A stretch of 64,000 bases of DNA from Ardenticatenaceae bacterium (GCA_030065875.1 JASJCR010000009.1:62001-126000); one strand, 5' to 3'. Positions 16,705 to 25,636 are shown, numbered from the stretch's first letter. The notes: a model not told the origin generated them from the letters alone. Numbers and translations: made by a program.

Positions 16705-18756
16705 ATGCGCGATCATTCGGACTCCATCAAGCAAAATAACTGGATTATTCTGATGCCATCAGGGCGTCGGGAGCAGCTTCCTCAAGGTACATCTCTGCTC
16801 GATGCCGCCCGGCAGATGGGAGTTGAAATTGAAAGCATTTGCGGTGGCAAATTGACCTGCGGTAAATGCAAGGTGAAAATAGAAACCGGTCAATTTGCCA
16901 AGCACGGCATTACCTCGGCCGTTTCCCACGTGACCCCCCCAACAGAAAAAGAGCAGGCGCTGCTGCAGCGAATGCGCAGCGAGGATTTCCGGCTGGCTTG
17001 CCAATGCTTTGTTGAGGGTGATGTGCTGGCTTTTGTGCCTGAAGAGGCCAGGGCTCACAAACAGATTATCCGAAAATCAGCTACCGAACGGGTGATTGAT
17101 GTGGAGCCGGCGGTGCGTAAAGTTTATGTTGAAGTGGAAAAACCGGCCCTTGGCGAACACCGGGGAGATTGGGGGCGCCTGCGCGATGCGCTGGTCAGCG
17201 ATTGGCAGCTCGATCATTTAACCATCGACTGGATGCTGCTGCGCCGGCTGCAGCCGATTTTGCGCCGGGGGGATTGGGGAGTAACGGTCACAGTTTGGCA
17301 AGATCGGGAAGTCATCGACGTGCAGCCGGGGTTTGTCGAAGGCTTGTACGGCCTGGCGGTTGATATCGGCAGTACCACCATTGCCGGCCATTTGTGTGAT
17401 TTGCGCACCGGCGAGGTGGTGGCCACGGAATCGATGATGAACCCCCAAATCACCTATGGGGAAGATTTAATGAGCCGCGTCTCTTTTGCCATGACCGATG
17501 CCCAGGGTCTTGATAAAATGCACAAGGCGGTTTTGAAGGCTTTAAATACGTTGACCGGCCGGGCGGTGGCCGCAGCCGGATTAAAAATTAGCGATATTGT
17601 GGATGTGGTCCTGGTAGGCAACACAACGATGACCCACATTTTATTGGGCGTGAACCCCCAGGAATTAGGGGGTGCCCCTTTTGCTTTGGCCACCCGTGAT
17701 GGCCTGAATATTAAGGCCCGGGAATTGGGGATGCGAATCCACTCCGGTGCTTACGTCTTTGTCATGCCGTCAGAAGCGGGGCACGTGGGGGGAGATAATG
17801 TCGCGGCCCTCATTGCCGAAGCCCCTCACAATCAGGATGAACAGGTTTTGCTGGTTGATGTGGGAACCAACGCTGAACTGGTTCTGGGAAATCGAGAGCG
17901 CCTGTTTAGCGCTTCAAGCCCAACCGGCCCGGCCTTTGAAGGCGCTCAGATCGCCTACGGCATGCGGGCCGCACCGGGAGCCATTGAGCGGGTGCGCATC
18001 GATCCCGAGACCAAAGCTGCGATCTTCAAAGTAATCGGGGAAGAGCGGTGGTCACACGAGTGGGGTGCCGCTGAATTTGAAAAACCGGCGTATTTGGCCA
18101 GTGGGATATGCGGTTCCGGTATCATTGAAGCGATTGCGGAGATGTTTTTATGCGGCATTTTGGCCTCAGACGGCCGCTTTACAGAACTGCAGCACCCACG
18201 CCTAATCGTTGACGGCCGCAGGAAAAAGTATATATTGGCAACCGGTGTAGAAACGGCAACCGGTGAACCGATATTTGTCACTCAGGACGATGTGCGAGCC
18301 ATTCAGCTGGCCAAAGCCGCTCTGTATGCCGGGGCGAAGCTGTTGATGCGTCAGGCGAAAATAGAGCAGGTTGACCGCATTGTGCTGGCCGGGGCGTTTG
18401 GCAGCTACATCGATACCAAATATGCGATGGTTTTAGGGTTAATCCCCAATTGCGACTTAAAAAATGTTTACGCGGTGGGAAATGCGGCCGGTGATGGGGC
18501 GCGAATCGCCTTGATTGACGCCACCAAGCGGGACCAGGCTCAATATTTGGCCGAATGGGTCACGTATATCGAAACCGCCGTAGATCCCAATTTTCAGGAT
18601 GAGTTTGTGGGGGCGATTGCCATCCCCCACGCCACCGATTCATTTCCTGAATTAAAAGATATTTTGCCGCTTTCAGCGGGGATGAACGTCGGAGAAGCGC
18701 GGGCAAACGGCAGCGGACGCAGCCGCCGTCGTACTCGCCGAAAAAATAGAAGATAA
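16705..18756 (+). CDS. RACo-like reductive activator of corrinoid proteins
   Basis: 683 residues. The N-terminal plant-type 2Fe-2S ferredoxin domain has Cys46, Cys52 and Cys55 (CGGKLTCGKC) and a later cysteine pair at 99/101 (LACQC). A middle domain follows, then an ASKHA ATPase part with YGLAVDIGSTTIAGHL, VLLVDVGTNAELVLG and GICGSGIIEAIAEM. RACo enzymes use ATP and a low-potential electron to reduce inactive Co(II) corrinoid back to Co(I), so this gene supports the MttB and corrinoid-protein cycle. The C-terminus ends SGRSRRRTRRKNRR, an arginine tail encoded by mixed CGN and AGA codons. It overlaps nothing and is followed after 11 bases by the corrinoid protein gene. Confidence 0.92.
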   Translation: MRDHSDSIKQNNWIILMPSGRREQLPQGTSLLDAARQMGVEIESICGGKLTCGKCKVKIETGQFAKHGITSAVSHVTPPTEKEQALLQRMRSEDFRLACQCFVEGDVLAFVPEEARAHKQIIRKSATERVIDVEPAVRKVYVEVEKPALGEHRGDWGRLRDALVSDWQLDHLTIDWMLLRRLQPILRRGDWGVTVTVWQDREVIDVQPGFVEGLYGLAVDIGSTTIAGHLCDLRTGEVVATESMMNPQITYGEDLMSRVSFAMTDAQGLDKMHKAVLKALNTLTGRAVAAAGLKISDIVDVVLVGNTTMTHILLGVNPQELGGAPFALATRDGLNIKARELGMRIHSGAYVFVMPSEAGHVGGDNVAALIAEAPHNQDEQVLLVDVGTNAELVLGNRERLFSASSPTGPAFEGAQIAYGMRAAPGAIERVRIDPETKAAIFKVIGEERWSHEWGAAEFEKPAYLASGICGSGIIEAIAEMFLCGILASDGRFTELQHPRLIVDGRRKKYILATGVETATGEPIFVTQDDVRAIQLAKAALYAGAKLLMRQAKIEQVDRIVLAGAFGSYIDTKYAMVLGLIPNCDLKNVYAVGNAAGDGARIALIDATKRDQAQYLAEWVTYIETAVDPNFQDEFVGAIAIPHATDSFPELKDILPLSAGMNVGEARANGSGRSRRRTRRKNRR

Positions 18757-18767
18757 GGGTAAAACCA

Positions 18768-19472
18768 ATGAGCGATGAAGAATTAGAAGACGACGAAGAA
18801 ATTATCCTGTCAGAAATGAGCGACGAGGAGATCATCGAACTGATGTTTGATGATTTGTATGATGGCTATGCTGAAGAGATCGAAGAAGAAGTTCACGAGC
18901 TTCTCGGCCGCAGTTGGGAGCCATATGACGTCCTGACCAAGGGATTGGTGGGCGGAATGGAAGTGGTCGGTCGAGATTTTCGCGACGGCATTTTATTTGT
19001 CCCAGAAGTTTTGATGGCCGCCAAGGCGATGAAAGCCGGCATGGCCATTCTACGGCCGCTTCTGGCAGAAACCGGCGCGCCTAAAATCGGCACCATGGTC
19101 ATTGGCACGGTCAAGGGAGATATTCACGATATCGGCAAAAACCTTGTCTCCATGATGATGGAAGGCGCAGGGTTTGAAGTGGTTGACCTGGGCATCAACA
19201 ATGATGTTGACAAATATCTCAGCGCGATCGATGAATACAACCCGGAAATCCTGGGGATGAGTGCGCTGTTGACCACCACTATGCCCTACATGCGGGTGGT
19301 GATTGATGCTTTAAAAACAAAAGGAATCCGCGATGATATCACGGTGCTCGTTGGTGGAGCACCGCTGAATGAGGCGTTTGCGGAGGACATTGAAGCGGAT
19401 GCTTACTGTCGGGATGCGGCCGTGGCGGTGGAAACCGCCAAGAAGTTTATGCAGATCCGACAGCAGGCGTAG
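18768..19472 (+). CDS. corrinoid protein (MtaC/MttC type) with acidic N-terminal leader
   Basis: 234 residues. A four-helix cap (about 30-105, with GGMEVVGRDFRDGILFVPEVLMAAKAMKAGM) precedes a Rossmann B12 domain. The base-off/His-on motif GDIHDIGKN has the cobalt-ligand His at residue 120; GGAPLNEAFAEDI follows near the end. It should carry methyl groups between the MttB-like enzyme and a methyl-THF or homocysteine methyltransferase. Residues 1-44 hold about 22 Asp/Glu, roughly 25-30 residues of acidic extension before the usual cap. This is striking beside the arginine tails of its likely partners. The gene directly follows RACo, so the activator and its target are co-expressed. Confidence 0.93.
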   Translation: MSDEELEDDEEIILSEMSDEEIIELMFDDLYDGYAEEIEEEVHELLGRSWEPYDVLTKGLVGGMEVVGRDFRDGILFVPEVLMAAKAMKAGMAILRPLLAETGAPKIGTMVIGTVKGDIHDIGKNLVSMMMEGAGFEVVDLGINNDVDKYLSAIDEYNPEILGMSALLTTTMPYMRVVIDALKTKGIRDDITVLVGGAPLNEAFAEDIEADAYCRDAAVAVETAKKFMQIRQQA

Positions 19473-19620
19473 GTAAGTCCTGAGTTTAAAGTCCTAAGTC
19501 CTGAGATAAGGGTTTTTTAATCTGCATCTAGCACTTAGGACTCAATACTCAGCACTTAGGACTACTTTTTAGGGGCACTTGTTCTGAAGATTTGTGAAGA
19601 AATAGTACGGGACAAGTGAT
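19473..19620. repeat. AGTCCTRAG word repeats with inverted copies
   Basis: AGTCCTGAG, AAGTCCTAAGTCCTGAG, then after a T-rich turn CACTTAGGACTCAATACTCAGCACTTAGGACT. The left words are the complements of the right words, so an imperfect long hairpin can form. It lies right after the corrinoid gene stop; the remainder to 19620 carries the weak leader of the next gene. Confidence 0.6.
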
Positions 19621-20601
19621 ATGAACAATTTACTGGCACAACTTCTCGAAGAGGAGAAGGTTATCTTAACCGACGGGGCCACCGGAACACAGCTGTTTAA
19701 GCTGGGTTTGGAATCCGGTGACCCTCCAGAACCGTGGAACGTCGACTACCCGGAGCGGATTCTCAGCATGCACCGGGGGTACATCCAGGCGGGATCGAGG
19801 TTGATCCTGACCAATTCTTTTGGCGGCACGTCTTTTCGGCTGAAGCTGCATAATATGCAGGATCGCGTTTACGAGCTAAACAAAGCCGCGGCCGAGGTGG
19901 CTCGAATCGCCGCTGATGAGGTGGATCATCTGGTCATCGTGGCCGGATCGATTGGACCCACCGGCGAGATTTTGCAGCCGATGGGACAGATGTCGTATGA
20001 AGAAGCGGTCGCCGCCTTTGCCGAGCAGGCACGTGGTTTAACCGATGGTGGTGCTGACGCTTTATGGATTGAAACATTAAGCGATCTCAACGAGGTCAAA
20101 GCGGCAATTGAAGGGTGTCGATCGGTGAGCACTCTACCCATTTGCGCCGCGATGACCTTTGACACCAAAGGGCGCACGATGATGGGCGTGACCCCGCACG
20201 AGGCGGTTGAAAAATTAACCGGTTGGGGGGTGTTTGCCCTTGGTGCAAACTGCGGCAACGGCCCGGATGAAATTGAATCGGTCATTGACACGATGCACCA
20301 AATCATGCCCGAGGCGATTTTAATTGCCAAATCAAATGCCGGTATTCCGCAGTGGATTAACAACGAGTTGATTTATGATGGGACCCCGGCCGTGATGGCT
20401 GAATATGCTCAGCGGGTGAGGGCTTTGGGCGCATCGATTATCGGGGGGTGCTGCGGCAGCGCCCCGGAACACATTGAAGCGATGGGTGAAGCATTACGCC
20501 AGCCCTTTGATCCCGCGCTGGCCGTTGAAGCCCGCGGTTTCAAAGTTGAACCTTCAGCAGAAGCAAGTAGCAGCGGCCGCCGACGTCGCCGGCGACGGTA
20601 G
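19621..20601 (+). CDS. BHMT-like homocysteine S-methyltransferase family protein
   Basis: 326 residues forming the zinc-dependent homocysteine methyltransferase barrel: TDGATGTQLFKLGL at the start, NSFGGTSFRL, and zinc ligands Cys211 (GANCGN) and Cys277/Cys278 (GGCCGS). It could take methyl groups from betaine directly (BHMT) or from the corrinoid protein (MetH-like split system) to make methionine; the context favours either equally. The last 26 residues are a Ser-rich linker ending in seven consecutive arginines encoded by CGC, CGA, CGT, CGC, CGG, CGA, CGG. This codon mix argues for selection on the protein rather than simple DNA slippage. Confidence 0.88.
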   Translation: MNNLLAQLLEEEKVILTDGATGTQLFKLGLESGDPPEPWNVDYPERILSMHRGYIQAGSRLILTNSFGGTSFRLKLHNMQDRVYELNKAAAEVARIAADEVDHLVIVAGSIGPTGEILQPMGQMSYEEAVAAFAEQARGLTDGGADALWIETLSDLNEVKAAIEGCRSVSTLPICAAMTFDTKGRTMMGVTPHEAVEKLTGWGVFALGANCGNGPDEIESVIDTMHQIMPEAILIAKSNAGIPQWINNELIYDGTPAVMAEYAQRVRALGASIIGGCCGSAPEHIEAMGEALRQPFDPALAVEARGFKVEPSAEASSSGRRRRRRR

Positions 20602-20679
20602 AGAGTAACCGCCTGATTGGCCGGCCGCGTCTAATATGTCAGCATCGACCCAGTCGATTGCTAATAAAGAGAGCGTCAT

Positions 20680-21153
20680 ATGGGCACAATCGGGCAATAT
20701 TTGCGGAATCGTCCTCGCCTTTTAGAAAGGCTGTATTCTATTTCTCATCGTGGGATCTTGCGCCTCTCGCCCCTTATTGAAAAAATCGGGTTTGAGCGAG
20801 CTGATCGCTGGCTGCAGTTTCCTGAGGAGCTTACCAAAAGGTTGATGTTTGATTGTACGATGTGTGGTCAATGCATCCTGCATTCAACCGGCATGACCTG
20901 CCCTATGACCTGTCCTAAAAACCTGCGTAACGGCCCCTGCGGAGGGGTGCGTGAAGACGGTAATTGTGAAGTTAAGCCTGAAATGCGCTGCATTTGGGTT
21001 GAAGCGTTTGAACGCTCGCAGAGGATGACGCTTTACAGGCAGGAGATGATGGACATTCAGCCTCCGGTGAATCGGCAGCTGGAAGGCGATTCAGCCTGGA
21101 TCAACATGCTAACTGGAGCGGACCAACGCGTTTCAGATGGATGGGATCGTTAA
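20680..21153 (+). CDS. metV: MetV-like zinc/cysteine-rich partner of MetF (MTHFR C-terminal domain)
   Basis: 157 residues. Eight cysteines cluster at 59, 62, 65, 74, 78, 87, 96 and 104 in CTMCGQC, MTCPMTCPK, NGPCGGV and GNC, the signature of PF12225 proteins (MetV) that pair with MetF in acetogens and related bacteria. Residues 1-50 form a basic, probably helical lead (RNRPRLLERLYSISHRG). It sits 32 bases before metF, consistent with a MetFV complex interconverting methylene-THF and methyl-THF. No RnfC2-like subunit follows. Confidence 0.85.
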   Translation: MGTIGQYLRNRPRLLERLYSISHRGILRLSPLIEKIGFERADRWLQFPEELTKRLMFDCTMCGQCILHSTGMTCPMTCPKNLRNGPCGGVREDGNCEVKPEMRCIWVEAFERSQRMTLYRQEMMDIQPPVNRQLEGDSAWINMLTGADQRVSDGWDR

Positions 21154-21185
21154 ACCCGCACGGTTGTGCTTCCCAAGGTAATGCG

Positions 21186-22163
21186 ATGAGTACAGATAAA
21201 ATGATATCCGGCAGCAATTTGGAACGGGTCTTGCGGGCGGGTCATTTTGCGGTCACGGCCGAGTTGAGTCCGCCAGACAGCAGTAACCCCAATGACGTTC
21301 AGCGCGGCATCGAGGCGATGGCGGGTGCCGTGGATGCGTATAACTCTACTGATGCGTCCGGGGCGCACTGCCACATGTCAAGCGCTGCCGTGTCGGCCCT
21401 GGTGGCTCAGCAAGGCTTGGATCCAGTGCTGCAAATATCCTGCCGAGACCGAAACCGCATTTCCATCCAGGGTGACGTGTTGGGTGCGGCCGCCCTTGGC
21501 ACTCGAAATGTCCTGTGTCTGACCGGTGATGATGTGGTGGTTGGCGATCACCCTGAGGCGAAACGGGTGTTTGATCTTGATTCGATTCAGCTGCTGCGCA
21601 TGTTGAAAATTATGCGTGACAAAAGCATGTTTTTGAGCGGCCGGCCTTTAACCGATCCCCCCCGCCTGTTTTTGGGTGCGGCCGCCAATCCGTTTGCCCA
21701 ACCGTATGAATGGCGGCCGCTGCGGCTGGCAAAAAAAGTTGAGGCCGGTGCGGATTTTATTCAGACGCAATTTTGTTTTGATCTCCCTCGCTTTAAAACG
21801 TTCATGAAACGGGTCGTTGATCTGGGTCTTCATGAAAAAGTGTATATACTGGCAGGGGTTGGCCCCCTGCGTTCCGCCAGGGTGGCTGAATATATTCGGT
21901 CCAATGTACCTGGGGTGCGCATTCCAGATGCGGTCATTAACCGCTTAAAAGGCGCCCCCAAGGGAAAACAAAAGGTAGAAGGCAAGAAAATCTGTATTGA
22001 AATAATTGAACAGATAAAAGAAGTGCCTGGGGTTCACGGGGTTCACATCATGGCTTACAAGCTTGAAAGCCTGGTGCCGGAAATTGTCAAAGGAGCCGGT
22101 TTGTGGCCGCGCCCCGCAGTACAAATTCCTTCTCTGAATGGGCCTTTACCATTAAATCCGTAG
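21186..22163 (+). CDS. metF: methylenetetrahydrofolate reductase MetF
   Basis: 325 residues from the ATG at 21186, with AAGG 7 bases upstream; an in-frame ATG at 21141 overlaps metV and lacks a site. MTHFR barrel motifs: VTAELSPPDSSN at the start, NVLCLTGDD, GADFIQTQFCFDLPRF and ILAGVGPLRS. In this cluster it probably runs in the oxidative direction, turning methyl-THF made from the corrinoid methyl group into methylene-THF. The reverse, biosynthetic use is possible. The enzyme uses FAD; electron partners are not visible. Confidence 0.92.
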   Translation: MSTDKMISGSNLERVLRAGHFAVTAELSPPDSSNPNDVQRGIEAMAGAVDAYNSTDASGAHCHMSSAAVSALVAQQGLDPVLQISCRDRNRISIQGDVLGAAALGTRNVLCLTGDDVVVGDHPEAKRVFDLDSIQLLRMLKIMRDKSMFLSGRPLTDPPRLFLGAAANPFAQPYEWRPLRLAKKVEAGADFIQTQFCFDLPRFKTFMKRVVDLGLHEKVYILAGVGPLRSARVAEYIRSNVPGVRIPDAVINRLKGAPKGKQKVEGKKICIEIIEQIKEVPGVHGVHIMAYKLESLVPEIVKGAGLWPRPAVQIPSLNGPLPLNP

Positions 22164-22179
22164 TTTGTTGGAGAAATGA

Positions 22180-23088
22180 ATGTCATTTGAAACAGTAATT
22201 AGCTCAAAAAATAAGGAAGTGCGCATTGGGCCAGACAATCCCTTTGTCATTATAGGAGAGCGAATCAACCCCACCGGTCGCAAGCTTCTGGCGGCTGAAA
22301 TGGCGGCCGGCGATTTTAGCCGGGTTGAGCGCGATGCCATCAAGCAGGTTGAGGCCGGGGCGCACATGCTCGATGTGAATGCCGGTATTCCGCTGGCTGA
22401 TGAACCGCAGATTTTGCACGATACGATTAAGCTGGTTCAATCTCTGGTCGATGTGCCCCTGGCGATCGATTCATCGATTGTAAAAGCGCTGGAAAAAGGG
22501 TTGGAAGCGTACGAGGGGAAAGCGCTCCTTAATTCGGTGACCGGCGAAGAAGAGCGCCTTGAGGTGGTCTTGCCGCTGGTCAAGAAGTATGGCTGCGCGG
22601 TAATCGGTATTTCCAACGATGAGACCGGTATTTCGGAAGATCCGGATGTCCGTTTTGAAGTGGCTAAAAAAATAGTGCACCGGGCGATGGATTATGGGAT
22701 TCCCAAAGAAGATGTGGTGATTGATCCGCTGGTGATGCCGATTGGCGCGATGCGCTTTGCCGGCCGGCAGGTCTTTCAAATCGTTCGTCGCTGCACCGAG
22801 GAGCTCAAAGTAAATACCTGCTGCGGCGCCAGCAACATTTCTTTTGGATTGCCCAATCGCGGCCCGCTCAACGGCACCTTTTTGGCGATGATGATGGCCG
22901 CTGGCATGTCATCAGCGATTACCAACCCGATTGAAGAACATATCAGCCAGGCGATTATGGTGGGCGATGTCATGATGGGGAATGACGAAAATTGCCTCAC
23001 CTGGATCCAGAAAAATCGGAAACCGGCCCCTGCAGGGGATGCGGGGTCTGGCCGAGAACGCCGTCGTGGTCGTCGCCGTCGCGGATAA
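22180..23088 (+). CDS. methyl-THF:corrinoid methyltransferase (AcsE/MetH pterin-binding type)
   Basis: 302 residues, with GGAGAA about 5 bases before the ATG. The DHPS-like pterin-binding barrel shows IGERINPTGRKLLAAEM, GAHMLDVNAGIP, PLAIDSSIVKALEKGL and IDPLVMPIGA. It should move the methyl group between Me-corrinoid protein and THF, linking the MttB reaction to the folate pool. Asn in NTCCGASNISFG and Asp in the DVNAG strand lie where pterin-contacting residues sit in AcsE (known for the family; assigned by eye). The C-terminus ends GSGRERRRGRRRRG, another arginine tail with mixed codons. It follows metF by 16 bases. Confidence 0.9.
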   Translation: MSFETVISSKNKEVRIGPDNPFVIIGERINPTGRKLLAAEMAAGDFSRVERDAIKQVEAGAHMLDVNAGIPLADEPQILHDTIKLVQSLVDVPLAIDSSIVKALEKGLEAYEGKALLNSVTGEEERLEVVLPLVKKYGCAVIGISNDETGISEDPDVRFEVAKKIVHRAMDYGIPKEDVVIDPLVMPIGAMRFAGRQVFQIVRRCTEELKVNTCCGASNISFGLPNRGPLNGTFLAMMMAAGMSSAITNPIEEHISQAIMVGDVMMGNDENCLTWIQKNRKPAPAGDAGSGRERRRGRRRRG

Positions 23089-23172
23089 AATAAAAAATAA
23101 CCGCAAATTCTCCCGCTGAACCGCTGTTCCGTGGAAATCTGCGGTCATAAAAATTGTGCCAGGAGATGTTTA

Positions 23173-25068
23173 ATGCCCAAAAAGTTAACCCACCTACTTG
23201 ACCCGGTTCCCAGTGATATTGAAATTGCTCAGGCGGCCGAGGTTTTGCCGGTCCAGCAAATCGCTGAGGAAATCGGTATTTTAGACGATGAGCTGGAGCT
23301 GTACGGTAAATACAAAGCCAAAGTAAAGCTCGACGTCCGCGATCGCCTCAAAGATCACCCGAACGGCAACTATATTGTGGTCACGGCCATTACGCCTACT
23401 CCCCTGGGGGAGGGGAAAACCACAACGACCGTAGGATTGAGCCAGGCGCTGGGCGCTCATCTCGACAAAAAGGTGATTACCTGTGTCCGTCAGCCGAGCA
23501 TGGGGCCGACATTTAGCATTAAGGGGGGAGCGGCCGGTGGCGGGTACAGCCAGATCATCCCGATGGAGGAGTTTAATCTCCATTTAACCGGCGATATTCA
23601 CGCCATTTCAATTGCCAACAACCTGCTGGCCGCCGCCATCGACACGCGTATGTATCATGAAGCAACGCAGTCTGATGCCGGTTTGTATAAGCGCCTGGTG
23701 CCCACCAAAAAAGGCAAAAGAGCTTTCTCTCCGATTATGGTGCGGCGGTTAAAAAAGCTGGGGATTGAAAAAACCGACCCGGATACGCTGACCGATGACG
23801 AAATTCATCGCTTTGTGCGTCTGGATATCGATCCGGATACGCTGACTTGGCGGCGAGTCGTTGACGTTAACGACCGGTTGATGCGGGGCATCACCATTGG
23901 CACCGGCCCCAAAGAGAAAGGGCGTACCCGTGAAACCGGGGTTGACATCACCGTCGCCAGCGAAATTATGGCGATTTTGGCCCTGGCGGCCGATTTGGGG
24001 GATATGCGCGAACGATTGGGGCGCATGGTGGTGGGGCTGAGCCATGCCGGAGAGCCCATTACGGCTGAAGATATTGGCTGCGCCGGGGCGCTGGCTGTCC
24101 TCATGAAAGAGGCGATAAAACCCACCTTGATGCAAACGCTTGAAGGCACACCGGCTTTTATTCATGCCGGACCGTTTGCCAATATCGCTCACGGCAACAG
24201 CTCCATTGTGGCTGATCAAATTGCTCTGAAGCTGGTCGGTCAGGATGGGTATGTGGTCACGGAAGCCGGGTTTGGCGCGGACATCGGAATGGAAAAGTTT
24301 TTCAACATCAAATGTCGCTACAGCGGGCTGGTGCCCAACTGCGTGGTGCTGGTGGCCACAGTTCGGGCGCTCAAAACCCATGGCGGGGGACCAAAAGTAA
24401 CCCCGGGCCGGCCGCTTGATCCGGTTTATACTGAAGAAAATCTCGAGCTGCTGGAGGCTGGGGCAACCAACCTGCGCGCTCACATCAAAAACGCCCGGCA
24501 GTATGGCATTCCCGTCGTGGTGGCCGTCAATAAATTTTTTACCGACAGCGATGCGGAGCTTGATCTGGTTTGCAAATTGGCGCTGGAAGCCGGGGCGACC
24601 GATGCGGTGGTTTCTGACCACTGGTCTTATGGTGGGGCGGGGGCGGCAAAATTAGGTGAAGCGGTGGTTGCCGCCTGTAAGCTGCCGTCGAATTTTGAAT
24701 TCCTCTATCCGCTTGATCTGTCTATCAAAGAGAAAATTGAGGCGATCACCAAGAAGATGTATAACGCGGCCGGGGTTGAATATTCTGAGAAGGCGGAAGA
24801 GCAAATTGCTGCTTATACCGCTAACGGCTTTAATGACCTGCCGATTTGCATGGCCAAAACCCATCTCAGCATCAGTCATGATCCTCAGCTTAAAGGGGCA
24901 CCGTCCGGGTTTGTCGTCCCGGTACGGGAGATTCGGGCCAGCGTCGGAGCCGGGTTTCTTTACCCGCTTTTGGGCACCATGAGCACGATGCCGGGGCTGC
25001 CCACCCGGCCGGCGTATTATGATATTGATCTTGATCCGGAAACCGGTCAGATCATCGGCCTGTTTTAA
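23173..25068 (+). CDS. fhs: formate-tetrahydrofolate ligase, long eukaryote-like type
   Basis: 631 residues from the ATG at 23173, preceded by AGGAGA. The P-loop TPLGEGKTT lies near residues 76-84, with [10 protein letters not shown] and [23 protein letters not shown]. The enzyme interconverts formate, ATP and THF with 10-formyl-THF. It is longer than the roughly 555-residue form of many bacteria. The insert [20 protein letters not shown] and the end [15 protein letters not shown] resemble the C-terminal synthetase domain of eukaryotic C1-THF synthase. In the cluster it may run backwards to gain ATP from oxidised methyl groups. No folD gene is in view. Confidence 0.95.
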   Translation: MPKKLTHLLDPVPSDIEIAQAAEVLPVQQIAEEIGILDDELELYGKYKAKVKLDVRDRLKDHPNGNYIVVTAITPTPLGEGKTTTTVGLSQALGAHLDKKVITCVRQPSMGPTFSIKGGAAGGGYSQIIPMEEFNLHLTGDIHAISIANNLLAAAIDTRMYHEATQSDAGLYKRLVPTKKGKRAFSPIMVRRLKKLGIEKTDPDTLTDDEIHRFVRLDIDPDTLTWRRVVDVNDRLMRGITIGTGPKEKGRTRETGVDITVASEIMAILALAADLGDMRERLGRMVVGLSHAGEPITAEDIGCAGALAVLMKEAIKPTLMQTLEGTPAFIHAGPFANIAHGNSSIVADQIALKLVGQDGYVVTEAGFGADIGMEKFFNIKCRYSGLVPNCVVLVATVRALKTHGGGPKVTPGRPLDPVYTEENLELLEAGATNLRAHIKNARQYGIPVVVAVNKFFTDSDAELDLVCKLALEAGATDAVVSDHWSYGGAGAAKLGEAVVAACKLPSNFEFLYPLDLSIKEKIEAITKKMYNAAGVEYSEKAEEQIAAYTANGFNDLPICMAKTHLSISHDPQLKGAPSGFVVPVREIRASVGAGFLYPLLGTMSTMPGLPTRPAYYDIDLDPETGQIIGLF

Positions 25069-25145
25069 GCTTGTATGGTGGGGTGCTGCCTGCTTCTCGA
25101 TCAAAAATCGATCGTGAAAACCGCTTTTTGCTCCTGGAATAACAA

Positions 25146-25169
25146 AAGGCTGCTCATTTGAGCAGCCTT
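25146..25169 (+). terminator. terminator-like hairpin after fhs
   Basis: AAGGCTGCTCA-TT-TGAGCAGCCTT is a perfect 11-bp stem with a 2-base loop, 77 bases after the fhs stop. It is preceded by A-rich and followed by non-U sequence. It probably ends the methyl-cluster transcript, though the missing U-tract lowers certainty. Confidence 0.6.
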
Positions 25170-25308
25170 CGCCAGGAAATATAATCAAAATAATTTAAAT
25201 AATACGAATTGTCCTTAAAGTATAGGACCCTCATGACAGAAAAAATGTAAAGGAGTTATCACTCCGTTAAAAATAGGTAAAAAATCCTATATCCACTATG
25301 ATTTTTGA

Positions 25309-25612
25309 TTGGGCTCTATTGGCATATGATTCAACATGATGATCCAATCTCAAATTTGCGATAATTTCTATATCCGTCGATTAAAACCGACGGCTAAAGG
25401 ATTTGACAAATAAACTCCCATATCGCAGCGTCATTCCCGCGAAAGCGGGAATCCATTGGATGGCCACCGATGGATCCCCGCCGTCGTTTACCCCCGTGAA
25501 AACGGGGGCCAGGATGACGGGCTTGTTTTGGAGGACGATTCATTTCCGTATTTATTTGTAATTCTTCAATAATGCGGGGGGTGAAAAATATCCCAAACGT
25601 CAACACAACCCA
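25309..25612. mobile_element. MITE-like dispersed element, copy B (interrupted)
   Basis: Its left part (25309-25399) matches copy A at 15770 in TTCTAT...CCGTCGATTAAAACCGACGG and the terminal GGGCTCTATTGGCATATG. Its right end TGCGGGG...TCCCAAACGTCAACACAACCCAG matches the other terminus. The middle (about 25400-25565) is different DNA with GTCATTCCCGCGAAAGCGGGAA palindromes, so the copy appears interrupted. Confidence 0.5.
25425..25525. repeat. palindromic REP-like repeats
   Basis: CGTCATTCCCGCGAAAGCGGGAATCC and GTTTACCCCCGTGAAAACGGGGGCCAGGATGACG are two facing hairpins (CCCGC/GCGGG and CCCCCGT/ACGGGGG) with inverted outer words GTCAT/ATGAC. This has the form of a REP doublet. Confidence 0.55.
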
Positions 25613-25636
25613 GGTTGATAAGTTTGATTGGTTCGA

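Larger units (their letters stand above)
25069..25636. other. 568-base gap after the methyl cluster
   Basis: Holds a terminator-like hairpin (25146-25169), an AT-rich stretch, the interrupted MITE-like copy (25309-25612) and its REP-like insert. No gene is supported on either strand. Confidence 0.6.

Noticed and set aside
16705..18756. RamA-type (two 4Fe-4S) activator
   Set aside because: The cysteine pattern CX5CX2C near the N-terminus is that of a 2Fe-2S ferredoxin domain, as in RACo, and there is no C-terminal 4Fe-4S cysteine set.
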